A stretch of DNA of 64,000 nt from Tyto alba (taxonomy: Eukaryota; Chordata; Aves; Strigiformes; Tytonidae), in NCBI RefSeq assembly GCF_018691265.1, contig NW_024881282.1:51405122-51469121 (forward strand), in the 5' to 3' direction. Shown one piece after another: positions 12,791 to 25,100 of the stretch (position 1 is the stretch's first letter; every line of letters begins with the position of its first letter). The notes beneath the pieces were generated by a model that was not told where the DNA came from, ran no database searches, and worked only from the letters and a program-made list of their open reading frames with translations. The translations under genes were made by a program, and so were the position numbers.

Positions 12791-13409
12791 CGCGTTTCTC
12801 GCTTAGCCTCGCTGCCTCGGTTTGGAGGAAAAGTGCTGCCCAGCCGAGGAAAAGCACCTTGATTGCTTAATATAGCCAAGGGCTTCGATTGACATCTGTA
12901 AAATGGAGCAGAGTGGTACGTCTTGCCACAGTACGATGTGTGGAAGGGGCATGAACATGCATATGGTGTTCTGTGTTTAGCCAGACCCTGAAATACTGTG
13001 CTGTTACAGAGCTCGGTTTTAATGTCACAAAGTGAAGAAAATAAGTGTCAAATCAAGAGCTTTTTTTCAGAACTGCTAGAGTTGCAAAGACAGTTAAAGA
13101 TTATTTTTGAATTAATGTGCCTATTACCCAGATCCACGTTTAAGCTCCAGGTGATTTCAAAACCAGTGAGAGTCTCCTGGAGCATAATGCACAATGTGCA
13201 TAATGTACATCATAGATTATGTTTTATGTCGCACATTATGTTGCACATCCAAAAATAGAGCTGCTTTTTTAACCTTATGAGCTGACAGGAAGAAGCTTGT
13301 TTCTCAGACTGAATTAAAATAATGTAAAAACATCACTGCAAGGAAAGAAAATGCTAAGTATTCTTTTTAGCTTGACTCAAAATTTATTTTTCCGTGACTG
13401 TTTCCAGTT
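12791..13409. other. Intergenic, CPSF6 upstream flank
   Basis: AT-rich sequence with no supported gene. It contains a short imperfect inverted repeat near 13189-13250 and ends where CR1 similarity begins. Confidence 0.6.
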
Positions 13410-14648
13410 ACGGAACACTACAGGCTTTTTAGGAAGGACAGGCAGGGAGAGGGGGTGACACCCTCTGTCAGTGACCAGCTGGAATGCATGGAGCTCTGCC
13501 TGGGGATGGACGAGGACCTGACTGAGACCTTATGGGTCAGGATTAAAGGGATGGCAAGGACAGGAGGCGTTATAGTGGGTGTCTGCTACAGGCCACACAG
13601 CCAGCAAGATCGAGCAGATGAGGTCCTCTGTAGACAGGAAGGAGCAGCCTCACATTCACAAGCCCTGATCCTCATGGAGGACTTCAGCCACCCTCATATC
13701 TGTTGGAGGGACAACACAGCAGTGCATAAGCAATCCAGGAGGTTCCGGGAATGTGTTGATGGTAACTTCCTCCTCCAAGTAGTAGAGGAACCAACAAGGA
13801 GAGATGCTATGCTGGACCTCGTTCTCACCAACAAAGAAGGGCTGGTGGGGAGTGTGAAGCTCAAGGGCAGCCTTGGCTGCAGTGACCATTAAATGATGGA
13901 GTTCAGGATCCTTAGGGCAGTGAAGAGGGCACACAGCAAACTCACTATCTTGGACTTGAGGAGAGCAGACTTTGGCCTCTTCAGGGGTCTGCTTGGCAGA
14001 GTAACATGGGATAAAGCCCTGGAGGAAAGAGGGGCCCAAGAAAGCTGGTTAGTATTCAAGGATCACCTCCTCCAAGCTCAGGAGAGATGCATCCCAACAA
14101 AGAGGAAGTCAGGTAAAAATGCCAGAAGGCCTGCATGGTTGAACAAGGAGCTCCTGGGCAAGCTCAACCAAAAAGGAAGCCTACAGCGGGTGAAAGCAAG
14201 GACAGGCTGCGAGGAATACAGAGAAACTGCCTGAGCAGCTTGGGATCAGGTTAGGAAGGCCAAAGTCCTGATACGATTAAATCTGTCCAGGAACATCCAG
14301 GGCAACAAAAAAAGCTTCTATAGGTATGTCAGTGATAAAAGGAAGACTAGGGAAAATGTGGGCCCTCTCTGGAAGGAAACGGGAGACCTTGCTACCTGGG
14401 ATATGGAGAAAGCTGAAGTAGTCAATGGCTTTTTTGCTTCAGTCTTCACTGGCAAAGACTCCAGCCACACTGCCCAAGACACAGGAGGCAAAGGCAGGGA
14501 CTGGGAGAATGAAGAACTAGCCACTGTAGAAGATCAGGTTTGAGGCCATCTAAGGAGCCCGAAGGTGCACAAGTCCATGGGACCTAATGATGTGCATCCA
14601 CAGGTCCTGAGGGAACTGTCAGATGAAGTGGCTAAGCCACTATCCATC

Positions 14649-15174
14649 TGTGGCAGGTGCACCCGCCCAGTGAAATTGTGGCTCCCTGGCTGTTGAACCT
14701 TTCCTGTGCCCTTGTTCTCAGGGCTTTATGACAGTTGGGGTCTTTGGCCAATAGGGGCTGATATTGACCACAGGTCAGATTCGGCTCGGTATAAATGGAG
14801 TCCCAGGGGAAGCCGTTTTGAGCTCGTCCAGCCCGGAGCAGTGTGCTGCAGGTAAGGGCTCTCCCCTTGGGTTGGGACGCCACCCAAGGAGACTCCTTGG
14901 GGTTCCTACAGGTTGGGGCACTGCCCTGAGGTGTTCCTCGAGGTTGAGAGTCATCACCTCTTATTAGATGAGCGATTGAGCATTTTGGGTTGTCGTTAAA
15001 CCCCTGGTTGGCGTTTTGGGTTGTTGTTAAACCCCAGAAGATTGTGTGGTGATAGCTTGTTCTCCTCTCACGGACATTTGGACTTGTTGTTTGTATGTTT
15101 GCAGAACGTTGATTAATTGTGTATAAAATTTTGCTTTTTTTTTATTGTTAAGTGGTTTGGGAGTTTCCTTAACA
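14649..15174 (+). mobile_element. Solo LTR (526 bp) inside the CR1
   Basis: It starts TGTGGCAGG and ends CCTTAACA (TG...CA ends) and is flanked by a perfect 5-bp duplication CCATC (14644-14648 and 15175-15179). Removing LTR plus one duplication restores the CR1 reading frame exactly, so both boundaries are certain. U3-type signals on the plus strand are CCAAT at 14748 and TATAAAT at 14790, which gives the orientation. No internal retroviral sequence is present, so it is a recombination remnant of an endogenous retrovirus. The 5-bp duplication fits an ERVL-like or ERVK-like class; the family is not named here. Confidence 0.88.
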
Positions 15175-16335
15175 CCATCATATTTGAGAAGTTATGACAG
15201 TCTGGTGAGTTCCCACCTACTGGAAAAAGGGAAACATAACCCCCATTTTTAAAAAAAGAAGAGAGAAGACCTGTCAGTCAGTCTCACCTCTCTGCCCAGC
15301 AAGATCATGGAGCAGATCTTCCTGGAAACTATGCTAGGGCAGATAGAAAATAAGGAGGTGATTGGTGACAGCCAACATGGCTTCATTAAGGGCAAATTGT
15401 GCCTGACAAATTGGGTGGCCTCCTACGATGGGTTACAGTGTTGGTGGATAAGAGAAGAGCAACTGAAGTAATCTACCTGGACTTGTGCAAAGTATTTGGT
15501 GCTGTCCTGCATGACATCCTTGTCCGTAAATTGGAGAAACATGGGTTTGATGGATGGACCACTTGGTGAATAAGGAATTGGTTGGATGATCGCACTCAAA
15601 GAGTTGCGGTCAATGGCTTGATGTCTAAGTGGAGATCAGTGACAAGTGATGTTCTTCAGGGGTCAGTATTGGGACCAGTGCTGTTTAACATCTTTGTCAG
15701 TGACATAGACAGTGGGATTGAGTGCACCCTCAGCAAGTTTGCCAACGACATCAAGTTGAGTCAACATGCTGGAGGGAAGGGATGCCATCCAGAGGGACCT
15801 TGGCAGGCTGGAGAGGTGGGCCTGTGCAAACCTCATGAAGTTCAACAAGGCCAAGTGCAAGGTCCTGCACATGGGTTGAGGCAATCCCAAGCACAAACAC
15901 AGGCTGGGCAGTGAGTGGATTGAGAGCAGCCCTACGGAGAAGAACTTTGGAGTATTAGTGGATGGAAAACCATGAGCCAGCACTGTGCACTTACATCCCA
16001 GAAAGCCAACCATAAGCAGGGCTGCATCAAGAGAAGTGTGGCCAGCAAGTTGAGGGAGGGGATTCTCCCCCTGTGCTCCACTCTTGTGAGACCCCTCCTG
16101 GAGTGCTGTGTCCAGCTCTGGGACCCCCAGCATAAGAAGGACATGGACCTGCTTGATTGGGTCCAGAGGAGGCCACAAAGATGCTCAGGGGGCTGGAGCA
16201 CCTCCCTTCTGAGGACAGGCTGAGTTGGGGTTGTTCAGCCTGGAGAAGAGAAGGCTCCGGGGAAACCTTATAGCGGCCTTCCAGTACTTAAAGGGGGCTA
16301 CAGGAAAGATGGGGAGGGACTCTTCATCAAGGAGT

Positions 16336-17270
16336 TGTGCTGGGTTTGTGTGGCAGAGGGTTTTAGTAACAGGGGAGGGGCCTACAGCGGTGGCTCCTGT
16401 GAGAAGCTTCTTGAATATCCCCCAGCTCCAAGTCAAACCTGGCTCTGGCCAGGGCCGAGCCAATCAGCAACGGTGTCTGCACCTCCATGATAACATTTAA
16501 AAAGGAGAACCTGGGACGGGGTTGGGACTTGTGAGGAAGAGTTACAAGGACACCTATGTGAACACTGAGGTCAGTGGAAGACAGGAGGAGGAAGGGGCGA
16601 GGTGTGCCAGTGCAGAGCCCCCCTGTATCCCATGGTGGGATGGCAGGGCTGCCCCTCCCTGCCACCCACGGAGGTCTGCGGTGGAGCAGAGGCCGGCCTG
16701 TGGCCTGTGGAGGAGCCCACACCGGGACAGGCAGCTGCACTTAAAAGAGGCTGGGACACTGAGGGGAGAAGCGGCCCTCACTGTTGTAGTTCGGCGCTGG
16801 GAGGACTGCAGCTCACAGGGGTGACCCATGCCAGAGCAGCATGGGAATGGCTGCATCCCATGGTAAGGACTCAGGCTGGAAAAACTTTGTGGAGGACTGT
16901 CTCCTGTAAGAGGGGGACCACATGGAGCAGGGGAAGAATGCAAGGAATGCTCCCTCTGAGGAAGGAGGAAGGAGCAGTGGACTGACCATAGCTCCCATTC
17001 CCTGCCCCTGAACCGCTGAGGGGGAGAAGGTCGAGAGATCGGAAAACTGAGCCTAGTGTTTGAAATAAAGTGATGTTCTTTTTTTTTCTTCCCCTAAGGA
17101 GTTGTCTGTCTTTTGGCCATAACCATAATGGGTGAGGCACCTCTCCCTGTCCTTATCTCAATTCCCAAGGCTTTCGCTTTATTTTCTCCTTCCCATTCCT
17201 GAGGGGGAAGGGGTGAATGAACTGAACGTCATTGTGGTGCTCATTTTCCCTCTGGGCTCAAACCAGGACA
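16336..17270 (+). mobile_element. Solo LTR (935 bp), second family, inside the CR1
   Basis: It starts TGTGCTGGG and ends AAACCAGGACA, with the 5-bp duplication GGAGT on both sides (16331-16335 and 17271-17275). CR1 3' sequence resumes cleanly after it. A TTTAAAA box near 16496 and AATAAA at 17064-17069 give plus orientation. It is homologous to the LTR at 47927-48982. No gag, pol or env remains. Several open frames inside it (for example 16554-16943 minus, 16602-16985 plus) are GC-rich chance frames. Confidence 0.88.
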
Positions 17271-20200
17271 GGAGTGTAGGGATAGGAGGAGGAGAAACGG
17301 TTTTAATCTGAAAGAGGGTAGATTTACATTAGATATACGGAAGAAATTCTTTACTTTGAGGGTGGTGAGGCATTGGAACAGGTTGCCCAGAGATGCTGTG
17401 GCTGCCCCCTCCCTGGAAGGGCTCAAGGCCAGGCTGGACAGGGTTTGAGCAACGTGATCTAGTGGAAGGTGTTCCTGCCCAGGGCAGGGGGCTTGGAACT
17501 AGATGGTATTTAAGGTCCCTTCCCACCCAAACCATTCTACGATTCTATGACTGGGAGTACTTCCCAGTTCCCAGATCAGCATTTGTGTCCCAAACTGTCC
17601 TAACTTCATGTTGGATCCAGGACCTGGATACAGACCATCCCTGTCTACCTTGCTGCCACCACGCTGTAGTCTCCATTGGAAGAAAAGATGAACAGACCAG
17701 AAAAGAGTTGAAAAATCAAAGAAACACAGCAAGGGATATGCTGTGGAGCACATCTGCCAACAGTCCAGCTATACCTCAGACATGGAGATCTTGGGCATTA
17801 TTCCTGGAGTTTTTACTTATCCAGCTTGTGGCACATTAAAATTTACCAGCTGCAGACCTCATATTGTTCCTGGTGTTAATAATTCTGGAAGCCAGAAACC
17901 CTGTAATTGAGTTTGTTTTCAACTCTATTGGAGTTTCCTGGTTAGAGGAACTAGCAGATGCCTTACCCTTCGAAAAAGTTCAGAGTATCACCTGAAAAAA
18001 ACATTTTAGATATGATAGTTAGAAGCAAACAAACAAAAAGCCTTAATTGAACTTCTAGTGTTTGTTACAATTGTGATTGATAATACTGTGTTTGATAACA
18101 GGTTGAAAGTACAAGTTCATGTCTATGAATGCACAACCCACATGTGAATTGAATGATTCACTGGTTTTGCAAGGAAGATTCACCTCTGTATTTGCCACAG
18201 TGCCTACAGGTACTGTTAAAGTATTGAGATCTGAGTTCACATATTTGCTTAATGATGAACTGATTTAGTGACTAGTCTTCTACAGAACAAAATGAAGTAC
18301 TGTGACACTTAATATTTCTGGCTTCACAGAACAAAGTTACTGAAGACAAGAAAACTTAGCCCTTGCCATCCTAGTGATCTGACAAAAATTCACAGGAGAA
18401 TTCACAAGTTGCATGCAGATGAATGTTTTATATGCATCTGAATATCGAATAAAGTTATGCATAGATTGTAATGATGTTTAAAAGGGCAAGGAAATTAAGT
18501 ATGAATGAGAAAGTCATTACAGTCACCTCAGAAACCACCTCAGGGATTGTCACTAGCATTTGAAGGACCTTGCTGAGGGTCTTTGAAGAGGAAAAGACAT
18601 CACCTCTTCTTTGCTCTTTAAGATAATGAAGGGTGATCAATGAAGCCCTTGGACCCCCCTCCTCAGTGCTGAGTTTCATGCTCAGGAGGCTCTTCCACTT
18701 TGGAGGATTTCTAAATAGTTTGACTTGCTAGATTTAATGCCCACAAGCATTTACAGGATAGGCCATGATCATTTTTATTCCTGTATATATATCATTAAGC
18801 AAATTCTGTAAACTGTAGGAGATTAAGTATTATGCAGGCTGTTCTATTTAGTCTGCTGTGTTTTCATTCTTTTCATGAGTAGACTTACTAAATATGTCTT
18901 CATATTTCTTGTGGTCAGCCATAGCTTCTTTATGAATTATTACCTTTCCATGGAGCAACTTCAGAGTTCATCCACTCCAGTGAAAATGTTAATGCTTCGT
19001 GTTTTGTAGACATCAAAACTATTTAGACCTTCGCCTGGTAAAATTCAGAAGGCTGAGGTGGAGGTTGGGCTGAAACACAAATATGTTTATGAGAAAAAAA
19101 GTTATCGGTGGTACAGCTTGGTCTGGGAGAAGAGTCCTGGTAAGGTCTGTTTGGGACAGCAAGAGCAACAGGTTTCAAAGTAATTGTACACCTTCCAAAC
19201 TCATATACCACCATGAGAACAAGTAGTGGCTGATGAACTGGTGTTTTCCATCAGTTCCTCTTGCACACCATGGAATATTCTTTCATCTGACAGCAACAGC
19301 TGCAGCTCCCTTGATCCCAAAAGCAGGAGGAAAAAGGGACACTGGCAGCTCTACATAAGAAAGTGGCCTATATGTTAAGTCCCTGTTTCTCATGGATCCA
19401 CAAGAGCCTATTTATTTGTATATTGTTCCTTTGGTCTCTTGAGCAATAAGGATGGAAATTCAAGTATAACCCTCATTTTGAGCATAAAAGCAGCAGATGG
19501 TGCTCTGAGAACCTTATGATGCATGTCATGTTAGCCCACAAGACCTCTCCATGCTTTCCTCTTCCAGGCCTTTTGGGGCCTTTTCTACTAGGATGTTACT
19601 ACTGAGAAACAAAGGGGAGGAGAATGCTTTTACCACCCATATGTATTGTGTATGGTTACTTCAAAATACCTTTAAATGTATTACTTCCAGGTAAGAGTGG
19701 CAGAACCAGTTTCAGTATAATAACGTTTGTAAAAGTAATCTATTTTTGCTAACATCAACAAAAATATAACTTTATATTAAAATAATAAACTTATGTTAGA
19801 AATTTCCCTGAGGAATCGAGACTGAGAATGGTACAGGAATTTTCAAATTGACTTGGTATTTTAATATCATGCATTAATGTTATAGAAAACAAAGTGAAAA
19901 GATAAGAAGTAAGATAAGAAAAAAATGCTGTGTTAATCAGGATAATACTCAAAATTAGAAGAGTCTTCAGCTTAGTTGAGATCTGCAATGTATGTTTTGT
20001 TGTATAAAGACCTAGCTATTTTAGTCTAAGTGCACTGAATATGTTTTCTTTCTTTAGTTGTGGTCCTGAAGTTTCTGATCTTTCCCAAGCTGCCTGAAGC
20101 CACTGTGCATGTTTTTTATTGCTTTTCTCCCAGTAAAATAATCCAAATGGTAAAAGTCTGTACAGTCTAAACTGTAAGAAATTGTCTTTTCCACTGAAAT

Positions 20201-21529
20201 GCCTCAGTTTATAAAACTGCTCAGACAACAACCAAGAAAAAATGCTGTGTTCTAAATTAAGTGGCAAATAGGCACAAATCCTTGACCACGTACTTGCTTT
20301 CAAAGGCCAAAATTTCAAGTTTTATTAACTTTAATGTAACAGCAGGCTGACAGGGAAAGGGACAGTCATGTTCCCATTCCCAGACAAAGGTGGCAACAGC
20401 CTGTGCTGGGAAAGGGAGAATATTACTTCATCTTTTGGTTGCAGCTCACTGTTAGGTTGGATTAAGTGTAACATGAAACTGCATCCAAAGGGCATGTACA
20501 AGACCTCCTACTGACACAGCGATTGTAGGGAAATAGCTGGTATTATTCATCTCTTGTCCAGAGTTATCTTTTTGTAGGTATTCATTTGTTCTGGGCTCAT
20601 ACATGGGAGCACAGTGTTCCATCATTTTTTTCCCACCTATGGCTGCCCATCAGTCTGCTCATTCTCTTGGTTCAGCTATTCACTCTGATTCAGAGCCATG
20701 TTGAAAATTACGGGTAATAAGGAGATGATTTACAAATGGCATGGATATCCCAACCCTCAAGGCAGGAATGTAAGTAATATGCATGAGGTGATAATAAATT
20801 CAGTTGCCCTGTTTGAATCCACTTCTAGATGAGCTGCTAATCAGAAGGCTCAGTTACCTCCAGCAAAAGTATTAAATTGAATTTCCAGCTTTAAATCACA
20901 TACTATTTTTTTGATAGTTTCACTTTCCTTTTGTTTAAAAACCTTCAGAATTTAATTTCTACCCTTAAGAATGACACTAATCTATTTTTTGCAATACCTT
21001 TCTGCAGTTAATCTCCTCTTCTAAGTTGACTGAAATCTCTTAAATGTGTTAAGTGCATTAAACATATCTTTCCTTCTCTGGATGGGCTATATGCCTATAC
21101 AAACAAAGGAACAGCACTATCAAGATCACTTTCAGATGGTTTTGATTTTTCAAAGAATTTAAACTCTGGGATAACTTAGTTGCATAGGTTTCTGTTAATT
21201 TTCTTTTTCCTTTTTAACTTCTGTTTACTTTTGGTATCAGGAGTCAGTCTGAATTTGAAAAAAATCTTCACTGCTCACTCATGTATTGCACACGCCTTAG
21301 CATATTGAGCCTAGGCTGATACGACACTGTTCTCCAGGCTTCCTCTCTTTCAAGTTCAGCTTTTTAGAGGTACAGTTTCAGACAATAGAAGCCTCCTCCA
21401 TAACATTCAGGTTTGTTTTGTTGAAACTTGTACACTTCCAGATTTCAGGAGTGGCAATATCTATCATTACTGTGTTATAAATAAGCAGAATTAGTCTGGA
21501 ACCAATGTATCTTATTCAAACGGCACGCC

Positions 21530-22110
21530 GTCCTGTCTCACACTAGTCCTCCTCTGCCTCTACGCAGCTCTGCTGAGCGATGTCCACGTGAGCGGCTGGC
21601 GATGGTCAGAGGAGAGGTGCCCATGCTGATGGCCTCCGGGAGCTCATTGCTCCTGCTGCTGGGATGGTGTTTTGTGTGGTGTGGCAAGTCCCAACTCCTA
21701 CTCCAGTGCTGGGGTCGCAGCAGAGGGGTTGGGTGTACCCGTTTGTACCGCCGAGATTTTGAGGAGTGGCAGCACTGGGGTACGGCGGGCAGGTGCAGCG
21801 GGGTGGGCAGCAGCAGGCACCCTTGCAGAAGTGCAATGGGGAACAGGGATCGCTCTCATCTGCAGCTCTGCGGGGGTCCGACCTGCCTGCAGACACATGG
21901 GAGGGGAATGGCACTTCAGAGTTTTTCTTTCCAGCATGCCCTGAATGTGCCCAAGGGGCGAGGCTGCACAGGTACCCCAGGGGTTTGGTCAAGGATATTG
22001 CAGAATAAATCATTGCTCTAAGTCCCATGGCAGTTTCTTGCTGCCCTGCAATTCAGGGTGGAGGGGACTTGCCCCAGAGGAGGAGCCGTCAACCGCTGCC
22101 CGTACCATAA
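21530..22110. other. Unexplained GC-rich segment
   Basis: A roughly 580-bp block clearly richer in GC and CpG than its AT-rich flanks, with several overlapping open frames. The plus frame 21602-22021 (139 aa) starts with a signal-peptide-like hydrophobic run (SSLLLLLGWCFVWCG) and is Cys-rich; AATAAA lies at 22004-22009 inside that frame. The block could be a weak CpG island, an old retroelement piece, or chance. I do not recognise it. Confidence 0.35.
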
Positions 22111-25100
22111 ATCACAATTATGCTTGCACTGATTGCAGTTGTTACAGGACAAAGGTTTAGATTTAAAGACAGCGAAGGGAAGCAAATAAATGGAATATGA
22201 ACTGATGGAAGCTGTGTGCGCTGGCGAGCTGACACCACCAGACTGACTGACAGAATACTTGTAATGCAGCAAATCTGTGTTTTTCAAGGCCATTCTCAAG
22301 AAATGCTACAGCACTGTTTTCATGTGTCTAAATAGGACATGCTTTTGCTGTTAGCAGCTTAGTGACAGAAAAGTATTTCTTATTCTCAACAAGGTTATTT
22401 CTTTAGGAATTTTAAGGGTATTTTAGGAATAAATAATATTCATATGTAATAATTAACTTCTGGTGTGTAAGGTCTCATTCTGAATCAGTTTTAGCCCAAC
22501 TTCATTTTGTGTTACAGAAAATACACAAAGTGCTCATAACTATCTTGCATTTTCCCAACCCTTTAAATATGAGTTTATTATGTAGTTTGCAAATATTATA
22601 ATATACTCATTAGCTCTCTCTCTATAAGTTAGATAGGTATATCATGATATTTATTTTAATGAAAGGAGACATTTGGGCTCAAATTTCTACCTACTGAATT
22701 TGTGAGAAACTGGAATCTTGAGTGCCAGCCACAGCAGTATTATTTGAAGTCAGTAAAGGCTGATGGAACTTAGTACCTTTATGCATTTGAGCTACTCAGA
22801 ATGAGTGGGCATTTTTAAAAACATTAATTTTCTCTCTGCAGGTATGAGATCATAAAATAACATCACTAAAGCAGAAAAAAAAAAAAATCACAAATATTGG
22901 AAGAACACCTCAATGAATGAAAACAATCACAAAAATCACATAATTTGACTAATTTAAAATCCAAGCAAGTAAATACAAACTCCTGTTTTGTGTCTGTAAC
23001 CCATCTGAGATGACTGAAGATGAGCAAACTTGGAGAATAAATGAGAATCTGTATTAGATTCATTAGAAGGGAGATATCATCCTAAAATTAAACTGATACT
23101 TTATTGTAACAGAATGGGAAAGGAAAAGTATCTACAACTGTAATTTTGTTTCATGTGTGTGTCTTCATTCATTTTGATTGGTTGGTTTTTAACTAGAAAT
23201 AAATACTTTTGCTATGAACTGAGCACATATATATGAGGTGCAATGGAGAATTTCACAGACAAAAATAATAAGTTTGTATTCATGTTTAAGGTAGAAGTTA
23301 TGTTTCTGTCAGACATTTTGCATTGAAATTAAAATTAGACATGAAAGAAAAAGAAAAAAAGAAAGAAAAGCAAGAGAAATCAGAAAAGCAGGATCAGAAA
23401 ATGTGAAGTTTGTCAGACAGATATAAAATGGCTCTAATATCTGTTTCTATGGCTACTAAAAATAATTGGCTCTGAAGATAAACTCGGTATTTTTTTTCAG
23501 CAGGAACATTAACGTTGCTGTCTAATGACACACACTCCAAATTATATTCTCTGCCCCAGACTTCAGTATGTAAAAATTCAGTATTACCATCATATAATTT
23601 CACACAGATGACCTGCAACAACTTCTAAGGACAGGGAATAATCCCTGAGAGAATCTCAGCTCCTCTTCCCCGAGCAGTAAACCAGAGCCCTGATCCATCC
23701 CTTTTCTCAACTAAAGCCCACCAGTGCTCACTCATCTTTTACATATGCCAGAGTCAACTCAGCAGGTTTTAACTCTGTGGAATTACATTCCCTTTCATTA
23801 AGATCAGCTTATTACACATCATTGCTATGAGATTCATGATGTCCTTTCAAGAGCAGTTGAAGATCTCCAGGCACTGCCACTGGGGGAAGGGGAGCTGCCC
23901 TTCTGCAACCATTCCTCCTGCCTGCACCTCCCCTCTGTGCCTGGGCAGGTTCACGGTACAGTTCACTCCAGGATCCCTCTGACTGGGCAGGATAGATGAG
24001 ACTTTGCTAATTCTGGGTCCCTCTGTCCTATAAGGTCCCCCAGATTTACTCCTTGCTTGTCAACCCCTTCCCTTCACAGACCGTGCAGCACATACCCACT
24101 GCTTCATGCAATAAAAACTCTCTCCTGGTAAGCTGCAACACAGCCATCCCATTCTTTCAGAATCTTTGAACTGAAAAAAAGCAGACAAAGGAGTAATTAT
24201 GTCTTTGGGCCACAACGGCACTATATGTGATCTGTAGAAGACCAAGGGCCAGGTGTTTTGTGGAGAGGAGGAAGCCATTCTCCAGAGGTGACCAGCCATA
24301 AAGAGAGTAGCTGCAAGTCCCTCTGCACCACTTGGCACTCTCTTAATTAGCAATAAATTCAAACTCATGTAGACCATGGTGAACTGGGTCAATGCGGTGG
24401 CCTGGCTCAAAATTACCATGATAAAAAGAGTAAAGCTGACATGAGGCCATACGAGCCTTTGTGTGAGCAGCTGGGAGTGGCGGGGGCCATGCACGCAACG
24501 GTTGGGGAAGGGCAGGGCAGGGCGACCTCTTTCAGTGGCAATTCTAGTTTATGCCAGTTCCAAACAACTGTGAAACTATGGCCTTGCTTAACACCTTAGC
24601 TTGACTTTTAGTTAAAGGTTTTTTTTTTTTTTTCCAGAAGTTCTGGTGCCATACCAAATGAAAAATAGCCATTTTTTTCAGCTATGAGTGCTATAAATGC
24701 GTTGAACAAAGGACTTTCAGAGAAGAGTGCCTTCAAGAAGTAAAGCATTTTCACACAGCCTTACTAAAATGCCCAGTGTCAAACTCAACCTGCTGATACA
24801 GAATTAAATCCTTAGAAAGCCCCATATGTTACACAACTAACTTGCACCAGTCTTTATGTGAGATGACCTCTCAGCGAGCTACATTATCATGTGTTCCTTT
24901 AAGGTTTGTTTTCCACTGCTCAATAAAAATTCCAACAGGAGAATCATTCACAATCCAGCAAAAAGGAGAAGGGCATACAATGCAGTTCACTGGAGAGACA
25001 GAATTACCCAGCTGTAAATCTCCGCTGTCTTTGCAGTGCAGCCATTAGCTGCAAAATGGTCTGAGGAATCAGCAGAAAGGGCAGGCTGGTTTCAAAAAGT

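Larger units (their letters stand above)
13410..17550 (+). mobile_element. CR1 LINE, 5'-truncated, decayed, split by two solo LTRs
   Basis: Non-LTR retrotransposon of the CR1 family. Translated pieces in order: endonuclease domain (about 13420-14240; GVCYRP, SRRFRECVD, LDLVLTNKEGLVG), linker, reverse transcriptase (about 15180-16335; [31 protein letters not shown]) and the 3' end (17276-17550) finishing in CGATTCTATGA, the CR1 terminal repeat. The first part of ORF2 and all of ORF1 are missing, as usual for 5'-truncated insertions. It is dead: in-frame stops (for example TAA at 13890, TGA at 14232) and the RT active-site FADD box is FAND (15738-15749), so a catalytic Asp is lost. Without the two LTRs the copy is about 2.67 kb. 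Confidence 0.93.

Noticed and set aside
13455..16500. Frames of 83-171 aa in the 13.4-16.5 kb region as host genes
   Set aside because: The plus frames are CR1 endonuclease and reverse transcriptase pieces; the minus frames are their shadows.
16522..17140. Multiple 60-129 aa frames in the 16.3-17.3 kb LTR and its 47.9-49.0 kb relative
   Set aside because: Inside non-coding LTRs with defined ends; no retroviral protein motif seen.
24060..24494. Minus-strand 144-aa open frame with hydrophobic runs
   Set aside because: No recognised motif or exon structure; likely chance.
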